From JACZUI01 sp965216725 (GTDB taxonomy: Bacteria > Actinomycetota > Acidimicrobiia > Spongiisociales > ZC4RG35): a stretch of DNA of 64,000 nucleotides. The notes under the pieces are model-generated. The model did no database searches. It was not told the origin of the DNA and saw nothing but the letters and a program-made list of their open reading frames with translations. Location of the stretch: NCBI GenBank assembly GCA_965216725.1, contig CBDCGI010000021.1, positions 29,506-93,505 on the forward strand, in the 5' to 3' direction. Numbering within the stretch: position 1 is the stretch's first letter; every line of letters starts with the position of its first letter. Below are positions 50,174-57,981 of this stretch, piece after piece. The position numbers and the translations under genes are program-made.

Positions 50174-51598
50174 TCAGGTGCTGCAGGCTGCCTCCACGTC
50201 TTCGATCTCCACAGGAACCGCCTCCGACATGTTGATGTTGCCGTCGACCGTCACCAGGATGTCGTCCTCGATGCGGACGCCGATGCCCAAGAACTCCTCG
50301 GGTAACGAGTGGGTGATCTTCTCCGCGTTTTCCAGCTCTTCAGCCTCCATGGCCGACGCTGCCGGCCCTTCCCGCAGACGCCGCATCATCCAATGGTCGA
50401 TGTCGTATTCGAGAAGGCTCAGCTCGATCTGAGCTTTGCCCGGCGAGATGTAGATCCCGGGCTCGATAGTGAAAGCCATTCCCGGTTCGAAAGGCCGGTG
50501 CTCCTCATCGACCCTCATCGACCCGGCGTCATGAACATCCAACCCAAGCCCATGACCCAAGCCATGGAAGAAGAACTCCCGATAGTGATGCATGGCGAGC
50601 GACTCTTCGACCGAAAGCGGCAACAATCCCAAATCCACCAAACCCTCGGTCATCGATCGAACCGCTGCTTCGGTGAGGTCGTGGAAATTGGCCCCGGCAA
50701 CGGCGCTCGCCACACCATTCTTCTCTGCCTCCAAGACCAGCTCGTAGACGGCTCGCTGTGGTTTGGTGAACTTGCCCGAGGCCGGAAATGTCCTAGTGAT
50801 ATCAGCTGAGTAACCCTCGAGCTCAGCGGCGGCGTCTATGAGTATGAGGTCGCCGTCATCGATGCGGGCGTTGTTGTCGACATAGTGGAGGATGCATGCG
50901 TTGGGCCCGGCCGCCACGATCGACGGATAGCCGTTGTGCCGGGCACCGGCCATCCGCCACGTTTGCTCCATGACCGCTTGCACCTGATACTCGTACATCC
51001 CCGGCTCAGCAGACCGCATCGCCTCGATGTGGCCTTTGGCAGAAAGCTCGCTGACCTGCCTGAGGATCTCTTGCTCGTCTTCGGTCTTGATCAGCCGCAT
51101 CTCGCCGACGACAACGGAGAGATCCTTGATCGTCTCCGGCAAAGTCAAGCCACCACGATTCCTGAGTGAGCGGCCCTGCTGGAACAGCCGACTCATCTTC
51201 TCGTCGAGACGGCCCCCCATCGAATACCAAAGAGCGTCTCGGCCCTCGACGTAGCGCCGGATCACAGTGTCGAACTCTGCGATGTCGTGGGCAGCGTCGA
51301 CCCCGTGACTCTCCTTGGCCCCTTCGACCCCGGCTCGCTTTCCGGTCCAGGCCTCTGCTTCGGGATCGCGGGGCCGCACGAACAGGGCATAGTCGCCATC
51401 GGGGTGCCCCGGCGCAATCACTGCGACCGCGTCCGGCTCGCCGAAACCGGTCAAATACAGGAAATCGGGATCCTGATGGAAGTCAAACGTGACATCGTTG
51501 CTCCGGGTGACTTCGGTGGCGGCAGGGACTATCGCCACACCCCTGTCACCCAGATGCTTTCCGAGTCGAGCACGTGCGTCGGCGAAGCGATCAGTCAT
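50174..51598 (-). CDS. pepP: Xaa-Pro aminopeptidase
   Basis: A 474-residue M24B metallopeptidase that removes N-terminal residues preceding proline. The five dinuclear-metal ligands are all present: Asp in LILIDAAAELEGYSADITRTF (two), His in HGLGHGLGLDVHD, Glu in FTIEPGIY and Glu in GVRIEDDILVT. The N-terminal DUF/AMP_N domain (DFHQDPDFLYLTGF) is typical. ATG 51598 has TACCGT seven bases upstream. Confidence 0.95.
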   Translation of the reverse strand: MTDRFADARARLGKHLGDRGVAIVPAATEVTRSNDVTFDFHQDPDFLYLTGFGEPDAVAVIAPGHPDGDYALFVRPRDPEAEAWTGKRAGVEGAKESHGVDAAHDIAEFDTVIRRYVEGRDALWYSMGGRLDEKMSRLFQQGRSLRNRGGLTLPETIKDLSVVVGEMRLIKTEDEQEILRQVSELSAKGHIEAMRSAEPGMYEYQVQAVMEQTWRMAGARHNGYPSIVAAGPNACILHYVDNNARIDDGDLILIDAAAELEGYSADITRTFPASGKFTKPQRAVYELVLEAEKNGVASAVAGANFHDLTEAAVRSMTEGLVDLGLLPLSVEESLAMHHYREFFFHGLGHGLGLDVHDAGSMRVDEEHRPFEPGMAFTIEPGIYISPGKAQIELSLLEYDIDHWMMRRLREGPAASAMEAEELENAEKITHSLPEEFLGIGVRIEDDILVTVDGNINMSEAVPVEIEDVEAACST

Positions 51599-51605
51599 AT
51601 GCGGG

Positions 51606-51611
51606 ACGGTA
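51606..51611 (-). promoter_or_regulatory. Leaderless -10 (TACCGT) for pepP
   Basis: TACCGT ends seven bases before ATG 51598. Confidence 0.5.
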
Positions 51612-51640
51612 CTGCACAGTATCTCGAACCCGTCGCCGGG

Positions 51641-52570
51641 TCAGCCGTCATACTGGAGATCGACCACTAGAGGGAAGTGGTCGGAACCCAAGCCGGGACC
51701 CGTGAAGCGGTCCCTGACAGAAATCCCATCGCTGTGGAGAAGGTGATCGATCGGAACTCGAAACAGCCAAAACCCGTCCGCGGGGAACGTCACCTGTAGC
51801 CCAAAGCCGAGTTGAGAGTTCCTCAGGCCGCCCGCGCCCGCCAGGCGGCGGAAGGGTGCCGACCAGGGAGTGGCGTTGAGGTCTCCCACGACGAAAAAGG
51901 CACCGTCCTGATCCTCCGCCCAATCGGCGGCAAATGTGATCTGTGCATCCCGGATTGCTGACCTCTCGGCGCTCGTCGGCGACGCGGGGTGCACCGAGAG
52001 TACTTCCACCGGAACTGGCCAGTCGTCGGGGTGGTAGGTCAGAGAGACGGCGCGGGGTTGTCGTTCGGCAAAGCCATAAGAGACGACCTCCACTTCGTCC
52101 CTAGCCAACACCACCGTCCCGAAGATGAGGTCGTCGGACCGGGCCCGAACAAACTCATAGTCGAGCCCGGCTTCAGAAAGTGCCGCCTCCCAGGGCCGGC
52201 TTGCTTCATAGAGAAAGACCAGGTCGGCATCCACCGTCCGGATGTAGTCGATCACTTCCCCGTATTGCTCGTTGGACGAGAGCAGATTGAAATTGAGAAT
52301 GCGCAGGCCCGGCCTCGACGGATCAACCTGGCCCGGCGAAGAGACGTACAGGGGAGCCACCACCACGAGGTTGACGGCCGCCACCCCGAGTATGGCGTAA
52401 CCGATGTACCGCCACCTGGAGAAGAGGATCACGAGGCCGCCAATCGTCAAGACGATGAAGTATTGGAAGCGGAAGTTGGCCAGAACGTCCAACCACCACA
52501 CCCATTCGCCAAAGAAGGCTCCCAAACTGGCAACAGCAATCGCCAGCGCGGGCACCACCACGAGAATCAC
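51641..52570 (-). CDS. Membrane-anchored endonuclease/exonuclease/phosphatase-fold protein
   Basis: A 309-residue protein: three transmembrane segments in the first 75 residues (ILVVVPALAIAVASLGAFF, FQYFIVLTIGGLVILF, YIGYAILGVAAVNLVVVAPL) and an external EEP-fold domain with LRILNFNLL, VFLYEASRP, VVGDLNATPWS, PIDHLLHS and GSDHFPLVV. Known relatives act on DNA, phospholipids or inositol phosphates; an external phosphodiesterase is most likely. GTG 52570 has TACTCT seven bases upstream. Confidence 0.85.
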   Translation of the reverse strand: MILVVVPALAIAVASLGAFFGEWVWWLDVLANFRFQYFIVLTIGGLVILFSRWRYIGYAILGVAAVNLVVVAPLYVSSPGQVDPSRPGLRILNFNLLSSNEQYGEVIDYIRTVDADLVFLYEASRPWEAALSEAGLDYEFVRARSDDLIFGTVVLARDEVEVVSYGFAERQPRAVSLTYHPDDWPVPVEVLSVHPASPTSAERSAIRDAQITFAADWAEDQDGAFFVVGDLNATPWSAPFRRLAGAGGLRNSQLGFGLQVTFPADGFWLFRVPIDHLLHSDGISVRDRFTGPGLGSDHFPLVVDLQYDG

Positions 52571-52577
52571 CCAGGTC

Positions 52578-52583
52578 AGAGTA
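52578..52583 (-). promoter_or_regulatory. Leaderless -10 (TACTCT) for the EEP-fold protein
   Basis: TACTCT ends seven bases before GTG 52570. Confidence 0.45.
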
Positions 52584-52609
52584 GGAAGCTCGGGGTTGTT
52601 GAGAAGCCG

Positions 52610-53488
52610 TCAGAGGCGGCTGAGCCAATCGGCTACGGCCTGACCGATCTCTGGGCCAGAGTCCTCCTGGATGAAGTGGATGCCGTCCACCGTCACCTCC
52701 TCTTGATTCGGCCACGCTCGGCACACCTCTCGTTGCCGGCCGGTCAGAACAGACCCAGGCTCGGCGTTGATGAAGAGCTTGGGCACCTCAGGGCCTGCAA
52801 GCCAGGATTCGTTGGCAGCGACGATCCCCGTCACGTCAGCCGGCTCCCCGTCGATGGGAAGCTCCCTTGGCCAGGTGAGTGTTGGGCGTCTCGATTCGCC
52901 CGGCTCGAGATAGGGGGCCCGATAGACATCCATTACTTCCTGGGAGAGCCCGCCGAGCACTGACGCGGGGAGGATGCGCTCCACGAACACATTCTTCTGG
53001 AGGATGATCTCTTCTCCGGCCTCTCCCCGCATCGCCGCGAAGATGTTGCGCGACGGTTCCGGCCAGTCCTCCCATGTGAGACCGGTGACAATGGTCTCCA
53101 TGTAGACGACACCTTTGATGATTGTGTGGTTTCTGCGAGCCCAGTCGAAGGCGAGAGGTCCACCCCAATCGTGTGCGACCACAACCACGTCACTGTCGAC
53201 ACCGACAACCTCGAGAAACACCTCCAAGTACTCCTGGTGGTCGACGAACCGGTAGGAATTGGGGCCTTTGGCAATCTTGTCGGAATCGCCCATGCCGATG
53301 AGATCAGGTGCGATACAACGTCCCAGACCGGCAAGTTCCGGGATTACATCCCTCCACAGGTAAGAAGAGGTCGGATTGCCGTGGAGCAAGACGATAGGGG
53401 AGCCCGTCCCCTGCTCCACGTACGCCATCTGATCACCCAGAACGCGCGCGCGTTTCTTCTTTAAGGGGTCGAACTTCTTCCGTGCCAT
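52610..53488 (-). CDS. Haloalkane dehalogenase, subfamily HLD-II-like
   Basis: A 292-residue alpha/beta hydrolase. The halide-binding Asn is in HGNPTSSYLWR and the nucleophile Asp plus halide Trp in VAHDWGG. The acid Glu follows beta-6 in VVYMETIV, the position used by the HLD-II group (LinB/DhaA type), and the catalytic His is in GIHFIQEDSG. It would release halide from terminally halogenated alkanes; the natural substrate in this genome is unknown. ATG 53488 has TAACCT six bases upstream. Confidence 0.87.
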   Translation of the reverse strand: MARKKFDPLKKKRARVLGDQMAYVEQGTGSPIVLLHGNPTSSYLWRDVIPELAGLGRCIAPDLIGMGDSDKIAKGPNSYRFVDHQEYLEVFLEVVGVDSDVVVVAHDWGGPLAFDWARRNHTIIKGVVYMETIVTGLTWEDWPEPSRNIFAAMRGEAGEEIILQKNVFVERILPASVLGGLSQEVMDVYRAPYLEPGESRRPTLTWPRELPIDGEPADVTGIVAANESWLAGPEVPKLFINAEPGSVLTGRQREVCRAWPNQEEVTVDGIHFIQEDSGPEIGQAVADWLSRL

Positions 53489-53494
53489 CGCCGC

Positions 53495-53500
53495 AGGTTA
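53495..53500 (-). promoter_or_regulatory. Leaderless -10 (TAACCT) for the dehalogenase gene
   Basis: TAACCT ends six bases before ATG 53488. Confidence 0.5.
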
Positions 53501-53546
53501 CGCTCCGCCTACCCGTGTTGGCAGGGGCTCCCTCCAAGTAGGGGCG

Positions 53547-54962
53547 TCATTCTTCCTCGAGCGAGGGAGGAGGTCCGGGATCCGTCAAGCCTTGGCCGAC
53601 TGCCCACTCTCGGGCCACGTCAAATGCCTCTTGCCGGGAGTATGGACCGTCATTGATCCGCTTTTCGAGAAGGATGTTCATCACCTCACCGACGGAAGGA
53701 CCCGGCTCGAGCTGGAGATAGCTCATGACCTGATGCCCGTCGATGGGGGCCCTCAGCTTCGAAAGCTCCTCCTGCTCGCCGAGCACACGAATCCTCTCCT
53801 CGAGTTCGTCTATACGCTCCTGAATCGCCAACTCCCGGCGTTTGTTGGCCGTCGTGACGTCAGATCGCACCAGTTCGTTCAGCCGGTCGAGAAGGGGGCC
53901 GGCATCCCTCACGTAGCGGCGGACCGCCGAGTCGGTCCACCCCAGCGTCAGGGTGTGCGGCCTGAGGTGGAGATAGACCAGCCGGGAAACATCCTGGATC
54001 ATCTCTTTCGGGTATCGAAGGGCCTTCATGCGGCGCCTCGTCATGCGCGCGCCCACGACTTCGTGGTGATGGAAGGAGGCCCCACCGGGACCGAACTGCC
54101 GGGTGTCGGGCTTGCCCACGTCGTGAAACAGGGCAGCGAGACGCAGCGTGAGATCACTCGAGGTCTTGTCGACCACGGCAGCTGTGTGGGCGAGGACATC
54201 TTTGTGCCGGTGGGCCGGATCTTGTTCCATCGCCAGCGCGGACAACTCGGGGAGGAACGTCTCGGCGAGGCCGATGGAGACCATCTCGATGAGCGCCGCC
54301 CCCGGTGCCGGAGCTATCAACAGTTTGTTCAGCTCGTCTCGGATTCTCTCGGGCGAGACAATCGACATGCGGGAACCCATTTCCCGAACCGCATGAAGCG
54401 AAAGAGGATCGGGCTCGAATCCCAACGTCGCCTGGAAGCGGAACAGTCTCATCATCCGGAGGGGGTCGTCCGAGAAGGAAACCTTTGGATCGATGGGGGT
54501 GCGGAGTTTCTTCGCGGCCAGGTCGGCAAGCCCTCCCCAAGGATCAACCGGCTTCATGTCGGCCATCGAGATGGCGACCGCATTCACCGTGAAGTCCCGG
54601 CGTGACAGATCGGTTTCGATGTCGTCCGAGAATCTCACCCGCGGCTTGCGAGAGTCGTCCTGGTAGACCTCGTCTCGAAAAGTGGTGATCTCAACCGTGT
54701 GGCCGTCTTTCAGCGCCGCGATCGTGCCGAATGTCGCCCCCACTGTGTAGACCGCGTCAGCCCAGGACGCGACCAGCTCTTGGATCCGGTCAGGTCGCGC
54801 CGAGGTGGCGAAATCAAAATCCACGACCGGTCGCTCGAGAAAGGCGTCGCGAACGGAGCCGCCCACCATGTAGAGAGACTCGCCAGCGGCGTGAAAGAGC
54901 TCAGCCAACTGACTCGGCGGCAGGTCCGGGTCAACGAGGAATTCGAGTCTTTTCGGGATCAC
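53547..54962 (-). CDS. CCA-adding enzyme / tRNA nucleotidyltransferase
   Basis: A 471-residue class II nucleotidyltransferase that adds CCA to tRNA ends (the tRNA-Gly gene in this window lacks CCA). Motifs: LYMVGGSVRDAFL and VDFDFAT (catalytic Asp pair), DLSRRDFTVNAVAISM, the RMMRLFRFQATLGF neck, and a C-terminal HD domain (LFHDVGKPDTR). In mycobacteria the equivalent (pcnA) marks this same chromosomal neighbourhood. GTG 54962 has TACTCT nine bases upstream. Confidence 0.94.
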   Translation of the reverse strand: MIPKRLEFLVDPDLPPSQLAELFHAAGESLYMVGGSVRDAFLERPVVDFDFATSARPDRIQELVASWADAVYTVGATFGTIAALKDGHTVEITTFRDEVYQDDSRKPRVRFSDDIETDLSRRDFTVNAVAISMADMKPVDPWGGLADLAAKKLRTPIDPKVSFSDDPLRMMRLFRFQATLGFEPDPLSLHAVREMGSRMSIVSPERIRDELNKLLIAPAPGAALIEMVSIGLAETFLPELSALAMEQDPAHRHKDVLAHTAAVVDKTSSDLTLRLAALFHDVGKPDTRQFGPGGASFHHHEVVGARMTRRRMKALRYPKEMIQDVSRLVYLHLRPHTLTLGWTDSAVRRYVRDAGPLLDRLNELVRSDVTTANKRRELAIQERIDELEERIRVLGEQEELSKLRAPIDGHQVMSYLQLEPGPSVGEVMNILLEKRINDGPYSRQEAFDVAREWAVGQGLTDPGPPPSLEEE

Positions 54963-55004
54963 GGACGAGCGAGAGTATCCCGCCCTCTCACCGTCCCACC
55001 AAAT

Positions 55005-55038
55005 GAAGAAGGGCCCGGCGGGAACCGGGTCCTTCTTC
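55005..55038 (-). terminator. Hairpin terminator after pilT
   Basis: GAAGAAGGGCCCGG (55005-55018) pairs with CCGGGTCCTTCTTC (55025-55038) with one G-T pair and a six-base loop. It lies 18 bases after the pilT stop on the minus strand. Confidence 0.75.
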
Positions 55039-55055
55039 TGCCCCAGCGGAAAGCG

Positions 55056-56135
55056 TCAGACCTCGATGCCGGCAGCCATCGCCTTGGCTTTCACCTCGTG
55101 GACGTTGCGGACATGAGGTAGGACCGACGACAGCTCGACCGCACGATTGACGAGAAGGTTGAGCGCCGCCTGGTCGAAGGTCTGCATTCCGAAGAACTCG
55201 CTCTCTCTCATGATGTCGACCAGCGTTCCCTGGTCGGAGTCGCCCATGATCCACTCTTGGACTCGCTCGTTGTTGGTGAGCACCTCGGAAGCAAGGACGA
55301 GGTTTCCGCCCTTTCCTTCAACCAGGCGCTGGCTGATGATGCCAAGCATCTGCGCCGCCACCTGGCCTCTCACCACCCCTTGCTGCGTCGCAGGGAATAG
55401 CGAGGCGATCCGATGGATGGTGTCCGCAGGGTCCGTCGTTCTCATCGAGGTGATCACGAGATGGCCGGTCTCGGCGGCCGCCACTGCGGAGCGGACGCTA
55501 TCGGCGTCGTCGATCTCGGAGATGACGATCACGTCGGTGTCGTGGCGTAGTGCTCCTCGCACGGCTGTGGCGACGTCCGGAGTGTCAACGCCGACTTCGC
55601 GCTGAACGACGACCGCTCGACTGTCGGGGTGAAGCACCTCTATCGGGTCCTCCACGGTGAGGATGGAGACACCCCGGTTGTTGTTGATCCAGTCGACGAT
55701 GGAGGCCATCGTGGTGGTCTTTCCCGACCCCGACGGTCCGGTGACTACCAGCAGACCGGAATCGGCTTTGGCCAGCTTCTCGACTGCTCTTGGCAACCCG
55801 AGCTCCTGAAAAGTCTTCGAGCCCGGCACCACGCGACGCAGGACCAAAGAGATGGACCCTCTCTGGCGGAACGCTGTGACCCGGAACCGTCCTACCTCCT
55901 TGCGGCCGTAGGCGAAATCGGCCGAGCCTGTGTCTGCAAGGTCGCCTTCCGCCTTTTCGGTGAGAAGCTGCGACGCGTAAGCCTTGGTCGCGTCAGGCCG
56001 AAGCGACTCGTATCCCTCCAGCCTCTTCAATTCTCCTTCGACCCTCACCACCGGCGCCGAGCCGACTTTCAAATGCAGGTCTGACGCTCCGGCGGCAACG
56101 GCATCTCGAAGAAGGGCATCGATATTGGATTCCAT
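55056..56135 (-). CDS. PilT-like type IV pilus retraction ATPase
   Basis: A 359-residue secretion ATPase of the PilT branch: N-terminal domain (SDLHLKVGSAPVVRVEGEL), Walker A TGPSGSGKTTT near residue 133, Asp box ILTVEDPIEVLH, a Walker B-type segment DVIVISEIDDADS and LVITSMRTTDPADTIHR. The His box normally reads LHTT; here Arg replaces the His. No pilin, PilB or PilC gene is nearby. ATG 56135 follows GAAGGTGAT; ATG 56150 and 56174 are alternatives. Confidence 0.82.
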   Translation of the reverse strand: MESNIDALLRDAVAAGASDLHLKVGSAPVVRVEGELKRLEGYESLRPDATKAYASQLLTEKAEGDLADTGSADFAYGRKEVGRFRVTAFRQRGSISLVLRRVVPGSKTFQELGLPRAVEKLAKADSGLLVVTGPSGSGKTTTMASIVDWINNNRGVSILTVEDPIEVLHPDSRAVVVQREVGVDTPDVATAVRGALRHDTDVIVISEIDDADSVRSAVAAAETGHLVITSMRTTDPADTIHRIASLFPATQQGVVRGQVAAQMLGIISQRLVEGKGGNLVLASEVLTNNERVQEWIMGDSDQGTLVDIMRESEFFGMQTFDQAALNLLVNRAVELSSVLPHVRNVHEVKAKAMAAGIEV

Positions 56136-56213
56136 ATCACCTTCTGACATCGTCCACTGACCGATATCGGCCAATTCCGCTCAGGGTTTAGGGGCGCCTG
56201 TTGCGGGTGGGTG

Positions 56214-57221
56214 TCAGACGGACCAGTGTGCCGACACGGCCATCGCCGCAATCTCGACTGCGGCGGCCGATGCCTCCGGCGAATGCAAGGCCGATTCAGC
56301 GGGAACCTCCCCCGCTACCCCGCGCACCATGGCGTTGGCACTGTCTCGCAAGGCACCGAGGTTATAGCCGCCCTCGAGGGCAGCGACCGTCCGTGACGGA
56401 GGATGGATCCGCGCCAAGCTCCCGGCCAACCAGGCGTAATCGGCGGCGGTCAGACGGAGGTCGGCCAGCGGATCATCTATGTGGGCGTCGAACCCGGCGC
56501 TTATGAAAAGCCAATCCGGCTCGAATTGGTCGACGACAGGAAGCACGATCCGGTCCCAAGCTCCTCGGTATACGTCGCCGGCAGTGCCCGCCGGCAAAGG
56601 AATATTGACCGTCGTGCCTTTGGCCTCACCCCGATTGATGTCGCCCGCTTCGCCCTCATAGGGATAGAAAGGGCTCTGATGCAGGGAGATGTATAGAGCG
56701 CCCGGGTCGTCGGCAAACATCACCTGGGTCCCGTTTCCATGGTGAACATCCCAGTCGAGAATGGCAATGCGGCTTCCCTCAGATCGCAGTACCGCCGCGG
56801 CTACGGCCACGTTGTTGAAGATGCAGAAGCCCATGGCTCTGGCGGGCAGAGCGTGGTGGCCGGGAGGTCTGGTGACAGCAACTCCGAAATCCCCGCGGCT
56901 GCGGGATAACTGCTCGACGACCTCACCGACTCCTCCCGCCGACCTCAAGGCCGCCTCCCACGTGGACTCACTCACGAAGGTGTCAGGATCGAAAGCGCCA
57001 CCACCGCTGGCGCAGAAGTCTTCTACCCGGGAGATGTAGTCGGGATCATGCACCAGGGCGATGTCACTTCTGGCAGCCCGCGGAGACTCGACGTCGATGA
57101 TCTCCTGTCCGGAGAGAGCTAGGCCATCGGCCACTGCGTTCACCCGTGCCGGTCGCTCCGGATGAGAACTCCCGGTGTCGTGCTCCAGGGACGCCGGGTG
57201 GGATGCCACTACGACCTTCAT
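56214..57221 (-). CDS. Histone-deacetylase-family protein (AcuC/HDAH-like)
   Basis: A 335-residue zinc deacylase. Catalytic and metal residues are in RPPGHHALP, ILDWDVHHGNGT, ISAGFDAH and ALEGGYN. Bacterial relatives deacetylate acetyl-CoA synthetase (AcuC), acetylpolyamines or other small amides. The window also encodes acs and, next door, a GNAT acetyltransferase, so reversible acetylation is an attractive but unproven link. ATG 57221 follows TAAGGA. Confidence 0.9.
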   Translation of the reverse strand: MKVVVASHPASLEHDTGSSHPERPARVNAVADGLALSGQEIIDVESPRAARSDIALVHDPDYISRVEDFCASGGGAFDPDTFVSESTWEAALRSAGGVGEVVEQLSRSRGDFGVAVTRPPGHHALPARAMGFCIFNNVAVAAAVLRSEGSRIAILDWDVHHGNGTQVMFADDPGALYISLHQSPFYPYEGEAGDINRGEAKGTTVNIPLPAGTAGDVYRGAWDRIVLPVVDQFEPDWLFISAGFDAHIDDPLADLRLTAADYAWLAGSLARIHPPSRTVAALEGGYNLGALRDSANAMVRGVAGEVPAESALHSPEASAAAVEIAAMAVSAHWSV

Positions 57222-57242
57222 GTCCTTACTCTGCCACAAGTC

Positions 57243-57953
57243 ATGAGGCTTCAGATCCGAGGATCCTGGCCCGACCCAATGGTGCTGACCAGGGGATGGG
57301 CCCGAGCCCACGTCAGGCCGTGGAACGACGAGGCCAGCGACGTAGCGATCCGGCTGGAGCGCGGCGGTTCCCGGTTTTTGGAGGAAGTCGCCGTGTTCTC
57401 GAACCGGCTCTCCGATGGCGACGTGTTCTCCCCTGCTCTTTACGGGACCGCAACCCCAATCTGGCGAAGAGCCGGTTTCGGCCCTCATATCGAGCTGGAC
57501 ATCATGGAAGCACGGCTCAGCCCATCCCCGCGTCATGCCACGTCGGTGATTCGGCTCGGAGAGCCCCAAGACCTCCAGCCGGCCGCGGACATCGACTACG
57601 CGGCCTTCCGCGGCTTCTGGAGAATCGGCAAGGTCGGGTTGAAGGAGGCTATCGAGGCCACCAGCCGGTCGGTGATGCTGGTTCTGGAAGACGACGGAGA
57701 CATTGCCGGATACGCCATCGTCGGATATGACTTCGGGACCGCCTTTCTGCAACGCATCGCAGTGGACCCCTCCCAACAAGGAAAAGGCCTTGGGCGCTCA
57801 CTCCTCGCGAGCTCCGCTGAATGGGCGCTGGCCCGTGGTGCGAGATCCATTCTGCTCAATGTGCGGCCGGACAACAACGCCGCCATCGAGTTCTACAAAC
57901 GGAACGGCTTCGAGATGACAGACAAGCAGCTCCACGTGCTCAAGTTCGGCTGA
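57243..57953 (+). CDS. GNAT-family N-acetyltransferase
   Basis: A 236-residue protein. The C-terminal half (residues 105-236) is a RimI-like GNAT domain with the acetyl-CoA loop RIAVDPSQQGKGLGRSLL and NVRPDNNAAIEFYKRNGFE. The N-terminal half (VLTRGWARAHVRPWNDEAS) is a shorter, degenerate GNAT-like or unknown domain. The substrate may be a protein, as for RimI, or a small amine. Divergent from the deacetylase gene with 21 bases between starts. ATG 57243 is used. Confidence 0.82.
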   Translation: MRLQIRGSWPDPMVLTRGWARAHVRPWNDEASDVAIRLERGGSRFLEEVAVFSNRLSDGDVFSPALYGTATPIWRRAGFGPHIELDIMEARLSPSPRHATSVIRLGEPQDLQPAADIDYAAFRGFWRIGKVGLKEAIEATSRSVMLVLEDDGDIAGYAIVGYDFGTAFLQRIAVDPSQQGKGLGRSLLASSAEWALARGARSILLNVRPDNNAAIEFYKRNGFEMTDKQLHVLKFG

Positions 57954-57981
57954 GCGCGCCAACTCATGGTGAACTAAGCCC

